Assembly (NCBI GenBank): GCA_027489335.1
Contig: JAIXZX010000013.1
Coordinates: 1-64,000 of the forward strand
Length of the DNA stretch: 64,000 nucleotides
Direction: 5' to 3'
From: Caulobacteraceae bacterium
Lineage (GTDB): Bacteria; Pseudomonadota; Alphaproteobacteria; Caulobacterales; Caulobacteraceae
The position numbers and the translations under genes are program-made. This document shows positions 41,916 through 52,890 of the stretch, in pieces (the stretch's first letter is position 1; every line of letters begins with the position of its first letter). Under the pieces are notes generated by a model. It saw only the letters and a program-made list of their open reading frames with translations. It searched no databases and was not told the DNA's origin.

Positions 41916-42098
41916 TTAAAATCGTACAGGGGAGAGACCCGCTTCAGCGAGGAACATCTGGCCCTTCAGGGCGAGCCTGCGCCGCTTCAAGTCCTGCAGC
42001 CGCGCGGTGTCCGGGGCCTCCAGGCATTCTTCCCGGCGGATGGCGTTGTCGAGGCGGCGGTGTTCGTTGCGCAGTCGATAGAGACGTATCCGATCCAT
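41916..42098 (-). CDS. DUF465 (YdcH-like) small protein
   Basis: A 60-residue protein, MDRIRLYRLRNEHRRLDNAI followed by RRLALKGQMFLAEAGLSP, of the DUF465/YdcH type: two helices with an LxxEH-like turn and an LKxxKL-like end. It has no known function. The ATG at 42098 is preceded by GAGGAG at good spacing. About 110 nt upstream lies a structured motif that is shared with the TerC gene upstream region, so it may be under the same control. Confidence 0.8.
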   Translation of the reverse strand: MDRIRLYRLRNEHRRLDNAIRREECLEAPDTARLQDLKRRRLALKGQMFLAEAGLSPVRF

Positions 42099-42207
42099 GT
42101 CTGGGCTCCTCAAGTGTAGAGGGCGCGCCCGGCCAAGGAAGCCGACCTGTCGATTGGGGGGAGAGACCTTCAGACCCTTCTCGCAGCCGGACGCGCCCGC
42201 TGCGGTC

Positions 42208-42246
42208 CGACATCGCGACCCCGATGGTCGCCAGAGGGGCCCGGCC
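42208..42246 (-). promoter_or_regulatory. Structured upstream motif, copy 1 (DUF465 gene)
   Basis: On the minus strand CCGGGCCCCTCTGG is followed by a hairpin, GCGACC-ATCGG-GGTCGC, then GATG and TCGGA. The same flanks with a different but still paired hairpin occur upstream of the TerC gene (63010-63052). Conserved flanks around a stem whose bases differ suggest a structured leader or shared operator. The identity of the element is not known to me. Confidence 0.5.
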
Positions 42247-42461
42247 CGCAAGGTCGATCTGGCCAAAGGGCCCGCGTGGACGCAAGCCAAACCGTCATTC
42301 GAAACCGCAATGATCGCGATGAGGCTCAGCTGGTGAGCGACGCAGGCGCAGCATGACGGCGCCTCATCGCAACCATGGGCGCGCGGCCCGATGACAGCGG
42401 GACGGACGCCGCCATCTCTGTTCCCAGAACCGCCACCAGAGGCGGAGAAAGGGAAGAAGCC

Positions 42462-42965
42462 ATGCTGAACAGAATGTGGAGTGTCACCAGCGCCCTCATG
42501 CTGGCGGGCCTGATCGCCTGGATGTGGGCCTATCCGAAACTCATCGCAGGTTATGAAGTCCATCCGGTCTTCGGGTGGAGCGAGACGCTCTCGGGCCTTG
42601 GCTTCATGGACCCGTATGTCCGATGGGTCGCCGGCGCGGTGGCCGTCGCCGCCCTGGTCCTGCTGCTGATCGGCAAGACGCGGCTGATCGGCGCCTACCT
42701 CGCGGCGGGTCTGTCGGCCTTCTATGTCGTGCTTCACGCCACCCCGTGGCTTGGTCCGGCCATTCCGACCCATGACGTCCTGGTCAATGGCCTGCAGATG
42801 GGCCTGAGCGCCGAGCAGATCCGCGCTGCGGCCCGACTTGATGATGTCCACATCATCATGAGCCTGGTGAACGGCATGCTGGCCGGCGTGATCATCGCCA
42901 GCGAGTTGGGTCGCCGCCGCCAGGCCGAGGAGCCCCGGCGGGTCGCCACCTTCGCCCTCAACTGA
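42462..42965 (+). CDS. Small integral membrane protein
   Basis: A 167-residue protein with four hydrophobic segments (around VTSALMLAGLIAWMW, RWVAGAVAVAALVLLLIG, LIGAYLAAGLSAFYVVLHA and HIIMSLVNGMLAGVIIASEL) and short charged loops. The ATG at 42462 follows GGAGAAAGGGAAG; an open extension of 29 codons upstream is not needed. I do not recognise a family. It is probably in the inner membrane. A strong terminator follows it. Confidence 0.7.
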   Translation: MLNRMWSVTSALMLAGLIAWMWAYPKLIAGYEVHPVFGWSETLSGLGFMDPYVRWVAGAVAVAALVLLLIGKTRLIGAYLAAGLSAFYVVLHATPWLGPAIPTHDVLVNGLQMGLSAEQIRAAARLDDVHIIMSLVNGMLAGVIIASELGRRRQAEEPRRVATFALN

Positions 42966-42996
42966 CGTACAATCGGCGTCAGCCTCCCCGAAACTC

Positions 42997-43033
42997 GCGC
43001 CGCGGAGCCCGCCTCCGCGGCGCACTTGTTTTT
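42997..43033 (+). terminator. Intrinsic terminator after the small membrane protein gene
   Basis: GCGCCGCGGAG (42997-43007) pairs perfectly with CTCCGCGGCGC (43013-43023) around a 5-nt loop, followed by ACTTGTTTTTC. The T run starts 5 nt after the stem, so it is a good though not ideal intrinsic terminator, and insulates purL from upstream transcription. Confidence 0.75.
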
Positions 43034-43087
43034 CGGCGGGCCCTATCGTCCTGCGTCGCGAACCTCGCTCAAACCTGCATGACTTGC

Positions 43088-43130
43088 GCGCGTTTCATCC
43101 GATAACCGGTTTCCACTTATCGGAACGCGC
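43088..43130. repeat. Palindromic repeat-like element before purL
   Basis: Outer arms GCGCGTT (43088-43094) and AACGCGC (43124-43130) and inner arms CCGATAA (43099-43105) and TTATCGG (43117-43123) pair perfectly around an 11-nt loop containing CCGGTTTCCAC, and CTCTAG follows. I remember this spelling (CCGGTTTCCAC ... GCGCTCTAG) from dispersed intergenic elements of alphaproteobacteria. Only one copy is in the window, so the repeat nature rests on memory. Confidence 0.55.
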
Positions 43131-43144
43131 TCTAGAAGGCGGCC

Positions 43145-45343
<2,199 letters not shown>

Positions 45344-45380
45344 GCGGAGCCACTGGCCGGCCTCCGCGTTGAAGGTCGCC

Positions 45381-46196
45381 ATGTCCCACAGTCTCCCCCG
45401 CCTCGCCGCCCCCGCCCTCCTGCTCGTCCTGGCCGCCTGCGCCGGCTCGCCCCAGCAGGGGGCTTTCCTGTCCTCCTATGAGGGGCTTGCCCCGCGCACC
45501 GACATGGTTCGGGCCGGCGCCCTCGACCGGTCAGACCCCGCCGCCCTGGCGGGAGTCACCTCGGTGCGTATCGAGCCGACCGTCTTTTCCCCCCGGGCGG
45601 AGGCCAAGGCCTGGATGACGCCAGCTGAACAGACCGCCCTCCTGCGGGAAGTTGACGCCCAGCTCTGCTTTGAGCTTTCCGAGCGCTTCGAGATTGCGGG
45701 CGTGAACGCTCCCCCTCAGACTCCGCGGGTCCGCGCGGCGGTCACCGAGGTCATCCCCACCGGCCGCGCCGGTTCAGCAGCGTCCGCAGCCGCCGGCTTC
45801 TTCATTCCCGGCCCGATCGGGGTGCGGGTGCCCGGAACCCTCGGCGGCCTGGGCGCAGAGGCCGAGATGCTCGGGCCGCAAGGCCAGCAGGCGGCCGCCA
45901 TCGTCTGGCGCAGAACCGCCACCGCCATCGGTACGGACAATCCCTCCCTCAGCCGGATCGGCGACGCCCTTCAGTTCGTGGAGCCCTTCGCCGACGCGGC
46001 GGCCGCGGCCATGACGCCGGAGGATCACACCGCCCGGACGATCACCGCCGAGACGGATCCTTGCCGGGAGTTCGGGGCCCGGTTCCGGGTCGAGGGCTTC
46101 GGCGCGCGTTTCATCACCGGCCTCTATGTGCCCGAGGCCAGCGCCGCCCGCCCGGCGGACACCGCGCCTGAGACCGTCCCGGCGCCGCAACCGTGA
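45381..46196 (+). CDS. DUF3313-like lipoprotein
   Basis: A 271-residue lipoprotein: leader RLAAPALLLVLAACAGS with lipobox LAAC. The mature part GAFLSSYEGLAPRTDMVRAG, VRIEPTVFSP and VRAAVTEVIPTGRAGSAASAAAGFFIPGPIGVRVPGTLGGLGAEAEMLGPQG fits the pattern of DUF3313/lipoprotein families, with a glycine-rich hydrophobic patch in the middle. The start ATG follows GAAGGTC. Its stop overlaps the GTG start of the DUF393 gene. It probably sits in the outer membrane facing the periplasm; the function is unknown. Confidence 0.68.
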   Translation: MSHSLPRLAAPALLLVLAACAGSPQQGAFLSSYEGLAPRTDMVRAGALDRSDPAALAGVTSVRIEPTVFSPRAEAKAWMTPAEQTALLREVDAQLCFELSERFEIAGVNAPPQTPRVRAAVTEVIPTGRAGSAASAAAGFFIPGPIGVRVPGTLGGLGAEAEMLGPQGQQAAAIVWRRTATAIGTDNPSLSRIGDALQFVEPFADAAAAAMTPEDHTARTITAETDPCREFGARFRVEGFGARFITGLYVPEASAARPADTAPETVPAPQP

Positions 46197-46600
46197 ACGA
46201 TCCGACGCCCCCGCTTCCGGGTGAGGCTGGACTGACCGTCTGGTATGACGGGGCCTGCCCCCTCTGCGCGCGAGAGATTGCGCTGATGCGGCGGCTCAAC
46301 GCCGCCGGCGAGCTTGAGTTTGTCGACGTGGGAACCGCCGCCGAAACGCCCCTGCCGCGGCAGGCCATGCTGAAGCGGTTTCACGTCACCACCCCGGGGG
46401 GTGCGACCGCCTCAGGCGCGGCGGCCTTCGTCCAGATGTGGCTTCGCCTGCCGGCCTTGCGCCCCCTGGGCAGGCTCGCCGCCTGGCCGCCTGTCCTGGC
46501 CGCCCTGGAAGTCGCCTATCGCCTCTTCCTGCGCGTCCGTCCGGCGCTGCAGACCTTGGTGCGGCGATGGGAAGCTCGACGGGGAACGCGGCCGGCATGA
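46193..46600 (+). CDS. DUF393 (thiol-disulfide DCC) family protein
   Basis: A 135-residue protein of the DCC family. TVWYDGACPLCAREIALMRR carries the DxxCxxC signature near the N terminus, typical of thioredoxin-like proteins of this group, and LEFVDVGTAAETP follows. It starts with GTG overlapping the lipoprotein stop and ends overlapping the ATG of the DUF3429 gene, so the three are one coupled unit. A redox role is likely from the CxxC pair, but no partner is known. Confidence 0.85.
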   Translation: MNDPTPPLPGEAGLTVWYDGACPLCAREIALMRRLNAAGELEFVDVGTAAETPLPRQAMLKRFHVTTPGGATASGAAAFVQMWLRLPALRPLGRLAAWPPVLAALEVAYRLFLRVRPALQTLVRRWEARRGTRPA

Positions 46601-47043
46601 CCCCATCGCGCCAGATTCCGCCGGCGGCTCTGATGCTCGGAGCGGCCGGCGTCATTCCCTTCGCCGCCCTGGCTCTGCTCATCGCAATGGGCGGCGCGGG
46701 ACTGATCGCGCCGGAGCAGGCCGAGCGCATGCTTCGGCTCTATGGGGCTCTGATCCTGTCCTTCATGGGCGGCGCTCAGTGGGGCCTCTCCACGGCTCGA
46801 CCCGAAGGCCCCAAGGCGCGGGCCCTGGCGGTCAGCGTCCTGCCGGCCCTCTTCGCCTGGGCGGCGTTCCTGATTCCGACGGGTCCTGGTCTGCTCGCCC
46901 TGTCGGCCGCGTTTCTGGCCCTGATGCTCTATGATCTCTGGACCGTGCGCCGGGGCGAGGCGCCGGTCTGGTATGGCCGCCTGCGGGTCGGTCTGACCCT
47001 GGCGGTCATCGCCAGCCTCAGTGCGGCGAGCCTCGCTACCTGA
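46597..47043 (+). CDS. DUF3429 membrane protein
   Basis: A 148-residue inner-membrane protein with five hydrophobic segments. AALMLGAAGVIPFAALALLIAMGG, LRLYGALILSFMGGAQWGLST and LPALFAWAAFLIPTGPGLLALSAAFLALMLYDLWTV follow the DUF3429 pattern, including the GGxxWG turn. The ATG at 46597 overlaps the DUF393 stop as ATGA, which decides the start over an ATG ten codons earlier. DUF393 and DUF3429 genes side by side suggest a shared envelope function, which is inference. Confidence 0.85.
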   Translation: MTPSRQIPPAALMLGAAGVIPFAALALLIAMGGAGLIAPEQAERMLRLYGALILSFMGGAQWGLSTARPEGPKARALAVSVLPALFAWAAFLIPTGPGLLALSAAFLALMLYDLWTVRRGEAPVWYGRLRVGLTLAVIASLSAASLAT

Positions 47044-47121
47044 AAGGCTGAATCAGTCAGCGTCCGGCGCCCAAGCTGAGCCGTATTTCCCAGGAGCATT
47101 CAGCAGAAGGTTTGGATCGTC

Positions 47122-47307
47122 ATGCGTTCGTCGACCTTGGTTTCTCTCGCCGAAATGGCCGCGCGGCAATCGCGCCTCCTGAAGCGCGACGGCGCCGTCC
47201 ATGACGCCCGGGATCTGGCGGTCCGGGCCCTGGCCCTGCTCTGGCTGGCCGAGCCTCAGCCCGTTCCCATCCCCGTGCGCAACCGCCTCCCGTCGCAGCG
47301 CCGCTGA
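47122..47307 (+). CDS. Small hypothetical protein
   Basis: A 61-residue protein, helical and basic (VSLAEMAARQSRLLKRDGAVHDARDLAVRALALLWLAE), with a possible signal AGAAGG about 11 nt before the ATG. I recognise no family and no motif. It lies between the DUF3429 and DUF3606 genes on the same strand. The reading frame shows the high third-position GC typical of real genes in this window, but its short length leaves doubt. Confidence 0.45.
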   Translation: MRSSTLVSLAEMAARQSRLLKRDGAVHDARDLAVRALALLWLAEPQPVPIPVRNRLPSQRR

Positions 47308-47405
47308 CATCGCTCAATGCCGCGACCATTGCCGACGGTGATGGCCGCGGCCGAGTCGAACGGCTAACATCGCCCCTCGTCAGCATGATGGAAGGGTTCA
47401 ACCGC

Positions 47406-47588
47406 ATGGCCGGTCTGAAGGACAAGCGCGGTTTCATCGACAAGGACCGCCTCGACCTGTCTGAGCGGAAAGCGGTGGAATACTGGATGAAGCGCTGGGG
47501 GGTCACCCGCGACCAGATTACCGCCGCCCACCGAAAGGTCGGTCGCATGACCAAAGATATCGCAGCCGAACTCGGCAAGCGGCGCTAG
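47406..47588 (+). CDS. DUF3606 domain protein
   Basis: A 60-residue protein: MAGLKDKRGFIDKDRLDLSE, then RKAVEYWMKRWGVTRDQITAAHRKVG and a short tail. Conserved DUF3606 parts are the DxxRIDLxE-like start and the YWxxxxGVxxxxLxxAVxxVG-like helix pair. The ATG at 47406 is preceded by GGAAGGG about 10 nt upstream; ATG codons at 47385 and 47388 are also in frame or near. The function is unknown, with possible DNA binding suggested by its basic helices. Confidence 0.8.
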   Translation: MAGLKDKRGFIDKDRLDLSERKAVEYWMKRWGVTRDQITAAHRKVGRMTKDIAAELGKRR

Positions 47589-47858
47589 GGCATTTTCAAC
47601 CTGCAGGGCGGTGGGCCGTGGGGCCGACTCTGGCCAGCAAGCTTGAGCATAACCCTTTCATATAACTCAGTTTCATGTGTGACATCGGCATGACGAGGGT
47701 CTGCGACTCTGTGGCTTTTTAGCCTCAGGACGGCCAGATTATCGCGTCTTTGTGCCGCATTTCAGCGGGCGTCGGCCGTTTTCGGGCGCCCAAGGGGGTG
47801 CGGCCTGAATTCTTCCATGGTCGAAAATGTGCAACCTCACCTATTTCGGGACGCACAG

Positions 47859-50800
47859 ATGCCGACCAAGCCTCGCCTTTTCGCCACTTCCCTTCTGACC
47901 AGCGCCGCGGCCCTCGCCGTCGTCGCTGCGCCCCAGAACGCCGCGGCCCAGACCACGCCCCAGGACGACGCTGTCGCCGTCGAGGAACTGGTGGTCACAG
48001 GCTCGCGCATCCGGTTGCAGGATTTCGTGGCGCCCAATCCGGTCAGCACCCTGACCGGCGAGGCCATCGAACGCTCGGGCGTCACCAACGTCACCGACCT
48101 GATGGAGAACTACCCGGCCCTGGTGGGCTCCACCGACACCCAGGCCCTGTCCAACGCCGCCGACCGCGGCAGCGTCGGCCTCAATCTGCTGAACCTGCGC
48201 AACCTGGGGACCAAGCGGACCCTGGTCCTGGTGGACGGCCGCCGGCATGTGGCCGGCCAGCCCGGCTCCTCCGCCGTCGACACCAACACCATCCCCGTGG
48301 CGCTGATCGAGCGGGTGGAGGTTCTGACCGGCGGCGCCTCGGCCATCTATGGCGCCGACGGGGTTTCGGGCGTGGTGAACTTCGTCACCAAGCGCAACTT
48401 CGACGGCTTCGACGTCCGGGCCCAGTATGGCTGGTCGGACCTGGGCGGCGGTGAGCAGAGCTTCATCAGCGCGCTGGGCGGCCGCAACTTCCTGGACGGC
48501 CGCGCCAACCTCACGGTCGGGCTGGAATACTCCAACACCGACGCCCTGGATCCCCGCGACCGCGATTTCTCCCGCCCCGGCCAACACGAGACCCTGGTCA
48601 ACAATCCCGCGGACTACCCCGATGACAATCCCGGCGTCGATCGCGCCGCCTGGGGCGACACCGATCTCGTCTTCGCTCGCGACGGCCGCTACATCGACAC
48701 CGCGCTCGGCGGCGGCGTCTATACCCGCGCCGATTTCGACCCGAACACACTCTCTGGCGTCAGCTTTGTCGGCGATGGGACGCCCTGGCAGGACGGCCTC
48801 TATACCGGCGGCTTTTCCATGCTGGGCGGCTCGGGCACGCCGCTCGACCTCTTCCAGACCGAGCTGATCCCCGGCCTCGAGCGCTGGACCGGCTATGTGG
48901 GCGGCATGTTCGAGATCACGCCGAACCACCGGGTGTTCGCCGACTTCAAGTACAACCACGCCAAGACCGACTTCCGCTCGCAACCGACCTTCGACTACGG
49001 GATCTTTGTCCCGATCGATAATCCCTACATGCCTGACTCCATCCGCGCCGACGCCCTGGCGCCGGGCGGCACGGCGGCGGCCGACACCTGGCTGCCGGCG
49101 CCCGGCGTCCTGGTGGCCCGGGACAACTTTGACCTGGGCGAGGTCCGCCGGGAGATCGAGCGGGAGACCTTCCGAGGGGTGATCGGCTTCGAAGGCGATC
49201 TGTCCTCGGCGGTGGCCTACAACGTCTCCTACACCTACGGTCAGACCAAGGAATCCAACAGCGAACTGAACAACCGCAACAATCTGCGCTGGTTCGCCGC
49301 CATCGACTCCGTCCGGGATCCGAGCTCGGGCAATGTCGTCTGCCGCTCGACCCTTGATCCGTCCGCGGTGCCGGCCGGCGACCTGTTCGGGACCACCGTC
49401 GACCCTGACGTCTGGAACAACCTCTATGTGGGCGGCGGTCAGGCCGCCGGCTGCGTGCCGATCAATATCTTCGGCGAAGGCGGCATTTCGCCGGAAGCTC
49501 AGGCCTGGATCAACGACGTCGCCACGTCTGAGGCCAAGATCGAGCAGGAGGTGCTCAGCGCCTACATCACCGGCGACTCCTCCCTGGCCTTCAGCTTGCC
49601 GGCCGGCCCGGTGGGCTTCGTGCTCGGCACCGAGTACCGCAAGGAAAAGAGCCGCGAGACCCCCGACCAAGACGTGCTGCTGGGCTCTGAGCTCGGCTAC
49701 AACATCACCTGGCTGGGCCAGGGCGTCGCCGAGAACGGCCAGTTCGAAGTCCACGAGCTGTTCGGCGAGTTGGCCATCCCGATCGTGCGCGACCTGCCCT
49801 TCGTGGACTCGTTTGACGTCAACCTCGCCTACCGCTTCTCCGACTACTCCACGATCGGGACCACCGACACCTGGAACATCGGCGCCCAGTGGCGGGTGAC
49901 CGAAGACCTGATGATCCGGGGCAGCCGCGCGCGTGCGGTCCGGGCCCCGAACATCAGCGAACTCTTCCTGCCCCAGACCCAGACCTTCCGGACGATCAAC
50001 GACCCCTGCGAGTCCGACAACGTCCTGGCGGGTTCGGAATTCCGCGTCGCCAACTGCACCGCCGACCTGGGCTTTGATCCGACGCAGGTGGACTTCATCA
50101 ACACCACCTCCTCATCGGTCGAAGGCGTTGTGGGCGGCAATCGCGATCTAGACGCCGAAACCGGCGACACCCAGACCCTGGGCCTGGTCTTAACCCCACG
50201 CTTTGCGCCGGGCCTGTCCATGTCGCTGGACTATTACCGGATCACGCTCACCGATGCGGTGAACCTGTTCACCGCCAACACCATCATCGAGAGCTGCTAC
50301 GACCTGGAGCAGCCCAACGACTTCTGCGGCCTGTTCACCCGCGACCCGGGCAGCCAGTTCGTCGACTCCTTCCAGGAGTATTCGGTCAACGTCTCGTCCT
50401 ATGAGACGGCAGGGTTCGACTTCTCGATGCAGTACCTGCTGAACCCGGCCGATTTCGGGGTCATGCGCGATGTGGGAACGTTCCAGTTCAACCTGGTGGC
50501 CAACCGTCTCACCAAGCTGGAGTTCGTCGAGATCGAAGGCGCCGAGGCCTCCAGCGAGCTGGGCTTTGCCGGCGCGCCCAAGTGGCAGGCCAACCTGGAT
50601 GTCACCTGGGCCTGGAACGACCTGCTGGTGAACTACGGCTTCAACTGGTTCGACGAAACCAAGCGCTTCACCGACGAGCGGCGTGCGGCCAATCCGAACT
50701 ATGTGCCGGACGGCTACTGGACCTGGTCGCCGCGGGAGACCCACGACATCCAGGTGCAGTACACCTTCCAGGATCGCTACCAGGCTTATGCCGGGGTCAA

Positions 50801-50936
50801 CAACTTCACCAACCAGCTGCCCGACCGCGGGTCGACTGGCACGGCCACCACGGGCTCGGCGGCCTTCACCGAGGGCGCTTCGCCGGTGGGCCCCATGGGC
50901 CGGTACTTCTATGTGGGCATGAAGAGCAGCTTCTAG
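47859..50936 (+). CDS. TonB-dependent outer membrane receptor (large, Caulobacter/sphingomonad type)
   Basis: A 1025-residue outer-membrane receptor. Signal peptide LLTSAAALAVVAAPQNAAAQ; a TonB-box-like segment and plug follow (VEELVVTGSRIRLQDFVAPNPVSTLTGEAIERSG, RNLGTKRTLVLVDGRRH, RVEVLTGGASAIYGADGVSGVVNFVTK). The barrel ends in SSF with a terminal phenylalanine. The length and GSRI motif are those of the receptors expanded in Caulobacterales and Sphingomonadales for plant glycans, peptides or other nutrients. There is no substrate clue. A strong terminator follows, and a DUF885 peptidase-like gene is next. Confidence 0.94.
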   Translation: MPTKPRLFATSLLTSAAALAVVAAPQNAAAQTTPQDDAVAVEELVVTGSRIRLQDFVAPNPVSTLTGEAIERSGVTNVTDLMENYPALVGSTDTQALSNAADRGSVGLNLLNLRNLGTKRTLVLVDGRRHVAGQPGSSAVDTNTIPVALIERVEVLTGGASAIYGADGVSGVVNFVTKRNFDGFDVRAQYGWSDLGGGEQSFISALGGRNFLDGRANLTVGLEYSNTDALDPRDRDFSRPGQHETLVNNPADYPDDNPGVDRAAWGDTDLVFARDGRYIDTALGGGVYTRADFDPNTLSGVSFVGDGTPWQDGLYTGGFSMLGGSGTPLDLFQTELIPGLERWTGYVGGMFEITPNHRVFADFKYNHAKTDFRSQPTFDYGIFVPIDNPYMPDSIRADALAPGGTAAADTWLPAPGVLVARDNFDLGEVRREIERETFRGVIGFEGDLSSAVAYNVSYTYGQTKESNSELNNRNNLRWFAAIDSVRDPSSGNVVCRSTLDPSAVPAGDLFGTTVDPDVWNNLYVGGGQAAGCVPINIFGEGGISPEAQAWINDVATSEAKIEQEVLSAYITGDSSLAFSLPAGPVGFVLGTEYRKEKSRETPDQDVLLGSELGYNITWLGQGVAENGQFEVHELFGELAIPIVRDLPFVDSFDVNLAYRFSDYSTIGTTDTWNIGAQWRVTEDLMIRGSRARAVRAPNISELFLPQTQTFRTINDPCESDNVLAGSEFRVANCTADLGFDPTQVDFINTTSSSVEGVVGGNRDLDAETGDTQTLGLVLTPRFAPGLSMSLDYYRITLTDAVNLFTANTIIESCYDLEQPNDFCGLFTRDPGSQFVDSFQEYSVNVSSYETAGFDFSMQYLLNPADFGVMRDVGTFQFNLVANRLTKLEFVEIEGAEASSELGFAGAPKWQANLDVTWAWNDLLVNYGFNWFDETKRFTDERRAANPNYVPDGYWTWSPRETHDIQVQYTFQDRYQAYAGVNNFTNQLPDRGSTGTATTGSAAFTEGASPVGPMGRYFYVGMKSSF

Positions 50937-50960
50937 GCGTCTATTCCTACGGGCGAGGAA

Positions 50961-50988
50961 GGGCGGTCGCGCTGCGGCCGCCCTTTTT
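50961..50988 (+). terminator. Intrinsic terminator after the large TonB-dependent receptor
   Basis: GGGCGG pairs with CCGCCC around a GC-rich loop, and the stem is followed directly by CTTTTTC. It lies 25 nt after the stop codon and separates the receptor gene from the DUF885 gene. Confidence 0.75.
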
Positions 50989-51075
50989 CGTTGCGCCCCG
51001 TCCTGGCGCCCGGGGTCTGAGACCATGCTAGGCTCAAGCCCAGACTCAGTTCGATTGCTCGAGAGCGCCGACCCC

Positions 51076-52884
51076 ATGGATCGCAGAACCTTCCTCTTTT
51101 CCGCCGCAGCGACGGCCGCCCTGGCGACCAACGTGCGCGCCCAGGCGCTTGGCCCCGAGGATCAGAAGCTCAGGGCGCTGTTCGACGAGATGTTCAGCGA
51201 GATGCTGGATCACTCGCCCCAGAGCGTCACCCGGCTAGGGCTTCACCAGGGGGCGCGGGCGGCCGCCAAGGCGCAGCTGAACAGCGCCTCGATCAGTGAT
51301 CTGGCCGCCGACAAGGCCCGCAACGCCGCCAACCTCGCTCGCCTCCAGGCCTTCGACGCCTCGACCCTAAGCCCCTCGGAAGTCCCCCACTATGAGGCGG
51401 TGCTGTTCACCCTCAGCGCCGAGGCCGAGGCCAATGCCCGCTATGCCTACGGCGATGTGGGCGCCGGCGATCCCTATGTGATCTCACAGCTGAACGGCGC
51501 CTATCGCTCCGTGCCCGACTTCCTGGGAACTCAGCACGGAATTGAGACCCGGGCCGACGCCGAGGCCTACCTCTCCCGCCTGGCGCAGTTCGCCACGGTG
51601 ATGGATCAGGAGACCGAGCGCAGCCGCCGGGACGCCGAGCTGGGCGTGATCCCGCCTGACTTCGCCCTGGAGCGGGCCCTGACCCAGATGGAGGGGTTGA
51701 AGGGCGATCCGGCTGACTCGCCGCTGGTGACCTCAGTGGCCGAACGGGCTGCGGCCAAGGGGATCGAAGGCGACTACGCCGCACGGGCCAGCGCCATCTA
51801 CACCGATCAGGTCCTGCCGGCCCTGGCGCGCCAGATCGCCTGGGTGCGCTCCTTGCAACCCCGCGCCGTCCACGACGCCGGCTGCTGGCGGCTGCCCGAC
51901 GGCGAGGCCTATTACCGCGACGCCCTGAAGAGCTCGACCACCACGACGCTGACGCCCGATGAGATCCACGAACTGGGCTGGGAGCAGGCCAAGGCCCTGT
52001 CGGCCCGGGCCGAGGTTATCCTGCAGGGCCAGGGCCTGACCCAGGGCTCGGTGGGCGAGCGCATCCAGGCCCTCTTCAAGGACCCGCGCTACCTCTACGC
52101 TGATACTGACGAGGCCAAGGAACAGCTGATCGCCGACCTGAACAAGCAGGTCGTCGAGATAACCCCGCGCCTGCCCCAAGCCTTTGGCGCTCTGCCCAAG
52201 GCGGCCGTCGAAATCCGGCGGGTGCCCAAGTTCATCGAGGCCGGCGCGCCGGGCGGCTACTACAACCGGCCGGCCCTGGATGGCTCACGGCCTGGCATCT
52301 ACTGGATCAACCTGCGGGATTCCGCCGAGAACCCCAGCTGGACCCTCAAGACGCTCACCTATCACGAGGCCATTCCCGGCCACCATCTGCAGCGCTCCCT
52401 GCAGCAGGAAGCCGACCTGCCGATGCTGCGCAAGATCGCCGGCTTCTCGCCCTACAGCGAAGGCTGGGCGCTCTATTCAGAGCAGTTGGCCCTGGAGATG
52501 GGCATGTATGAAAACGACCCCCTGGGCGAGCTCGGCCAAATCCAGGCCTCGTTGTTCCGCGCCGCCCGACTTGTGGTCGACACCGGCATGCACGCCAAGC
52601 GCTGGAGCCGCGAGCAGGCCATCGAGACCATGACCAGCATCGATGGCAGCCCGACCAGCTCGGCGGCCACCGAGATCGAACGCTACAGCGTCTGGCCAGG
52701 CCAGGCCTGCAGCTACATGGTCGGCAAGCTCACCTGGCTGCGCCTGCGGGAGAAGGCCAAGGCGCAGCTCGGCGACAGGTTCGCCCTGCCCGCCTTCCAC
52801 GACGCCACCCTGTTGTCAGGGGCCATGCCGCTCACGGTTCTCGAGGGCGTGGTGGACCGGCACATCGCCGCCGGCCGCGCCTGA
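51076..52884 (+). CDS. DUF885 family secreted metallopeptidase-like protein
   Basis: A 602-residue protein with a signal peptide that begins MDRRTFLFSAAATAALATNVRAQ; the RR-x-F start suggests Tat export but is not a full Tat motif. The DUF885 core includes VTRLGLHQGA near the N terminus, GGYYNRPALDGSRPGIYWINL and the metal-binding TYHEAIPGHHLQRSLQQE (HExxxGHH) at about residues 432-450, then SEGWALYSEQL with a third probable ligand. The family resembles zinc carboxypeptidases. The ATG at 51076 starts the signal peptide. It follows the receptor gene but is separated by a terminator. Substrate unknown. Confidence 0.88.
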   Translation: MDRRTFLFSAAATAALATNVRAQALGPEDQKLRALFDEMFSEMLDHSPQSVTRLGLHQGARAAAKAQLNSASISDLAADKARNAANLARLQAFDASTLSPSEVPHYEAVLFTLSAEAEANARYAYGDVGAGDPYVISQLNGAYRSVPDFLGTQHGIETRADAEAYLSRLAQFATVMDQETERSRRDAELGVIPPDFALERALTQMEGLKGDPADSPLVTSVAERAAAKGIEGDYAARASAIYTDQVLPALARQIAWVRSLQPRAVHDAGCWRLPDGEAYYRDALKSSTTTTLTPDEIHELGWEQAKALSARAEVILQGQGLTQGSVGERIQALFKDPRYLYADTDEAKEQLIADLNKQVVEITPRLPQAFGALPKAAVEIRRVPKFIEAGAPGGYYNRPALDGSRPGIYWINLRDSAENPSWTLKTLTYHEAIPGHHLQRSLQQEADLPMLRKIAGFSPYSEGWALYSEQLALEMGMYENDPLGELGQIQASLFRAARLVVDTGMHAKRWSREQAIETMTSIDGSPTSSAATEIERYSVWPGQACSYMVGKLTWLRLREKAKAQLGDRFALPAFHDATLLSGAMPLTVLEGVVDRHIAAGRA

Positions 52885-52890
52885 AGCGGC

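Noticed and set aside
27086-43103. A shared purine operator GCGCGCGTTT...CCGAT before purC and purL
   Set aside because: The similarity is short and gapped, and in purC it is part of the terminator-like stem while in purL it belongs to a palindromic repeat; chance seems likely.
47841-49754. A 637-codon open frame opposite the large TonB-dependent receptor
   Set aside because: Antisense to a clear receptor gene; low complexity and no recognisable fold.
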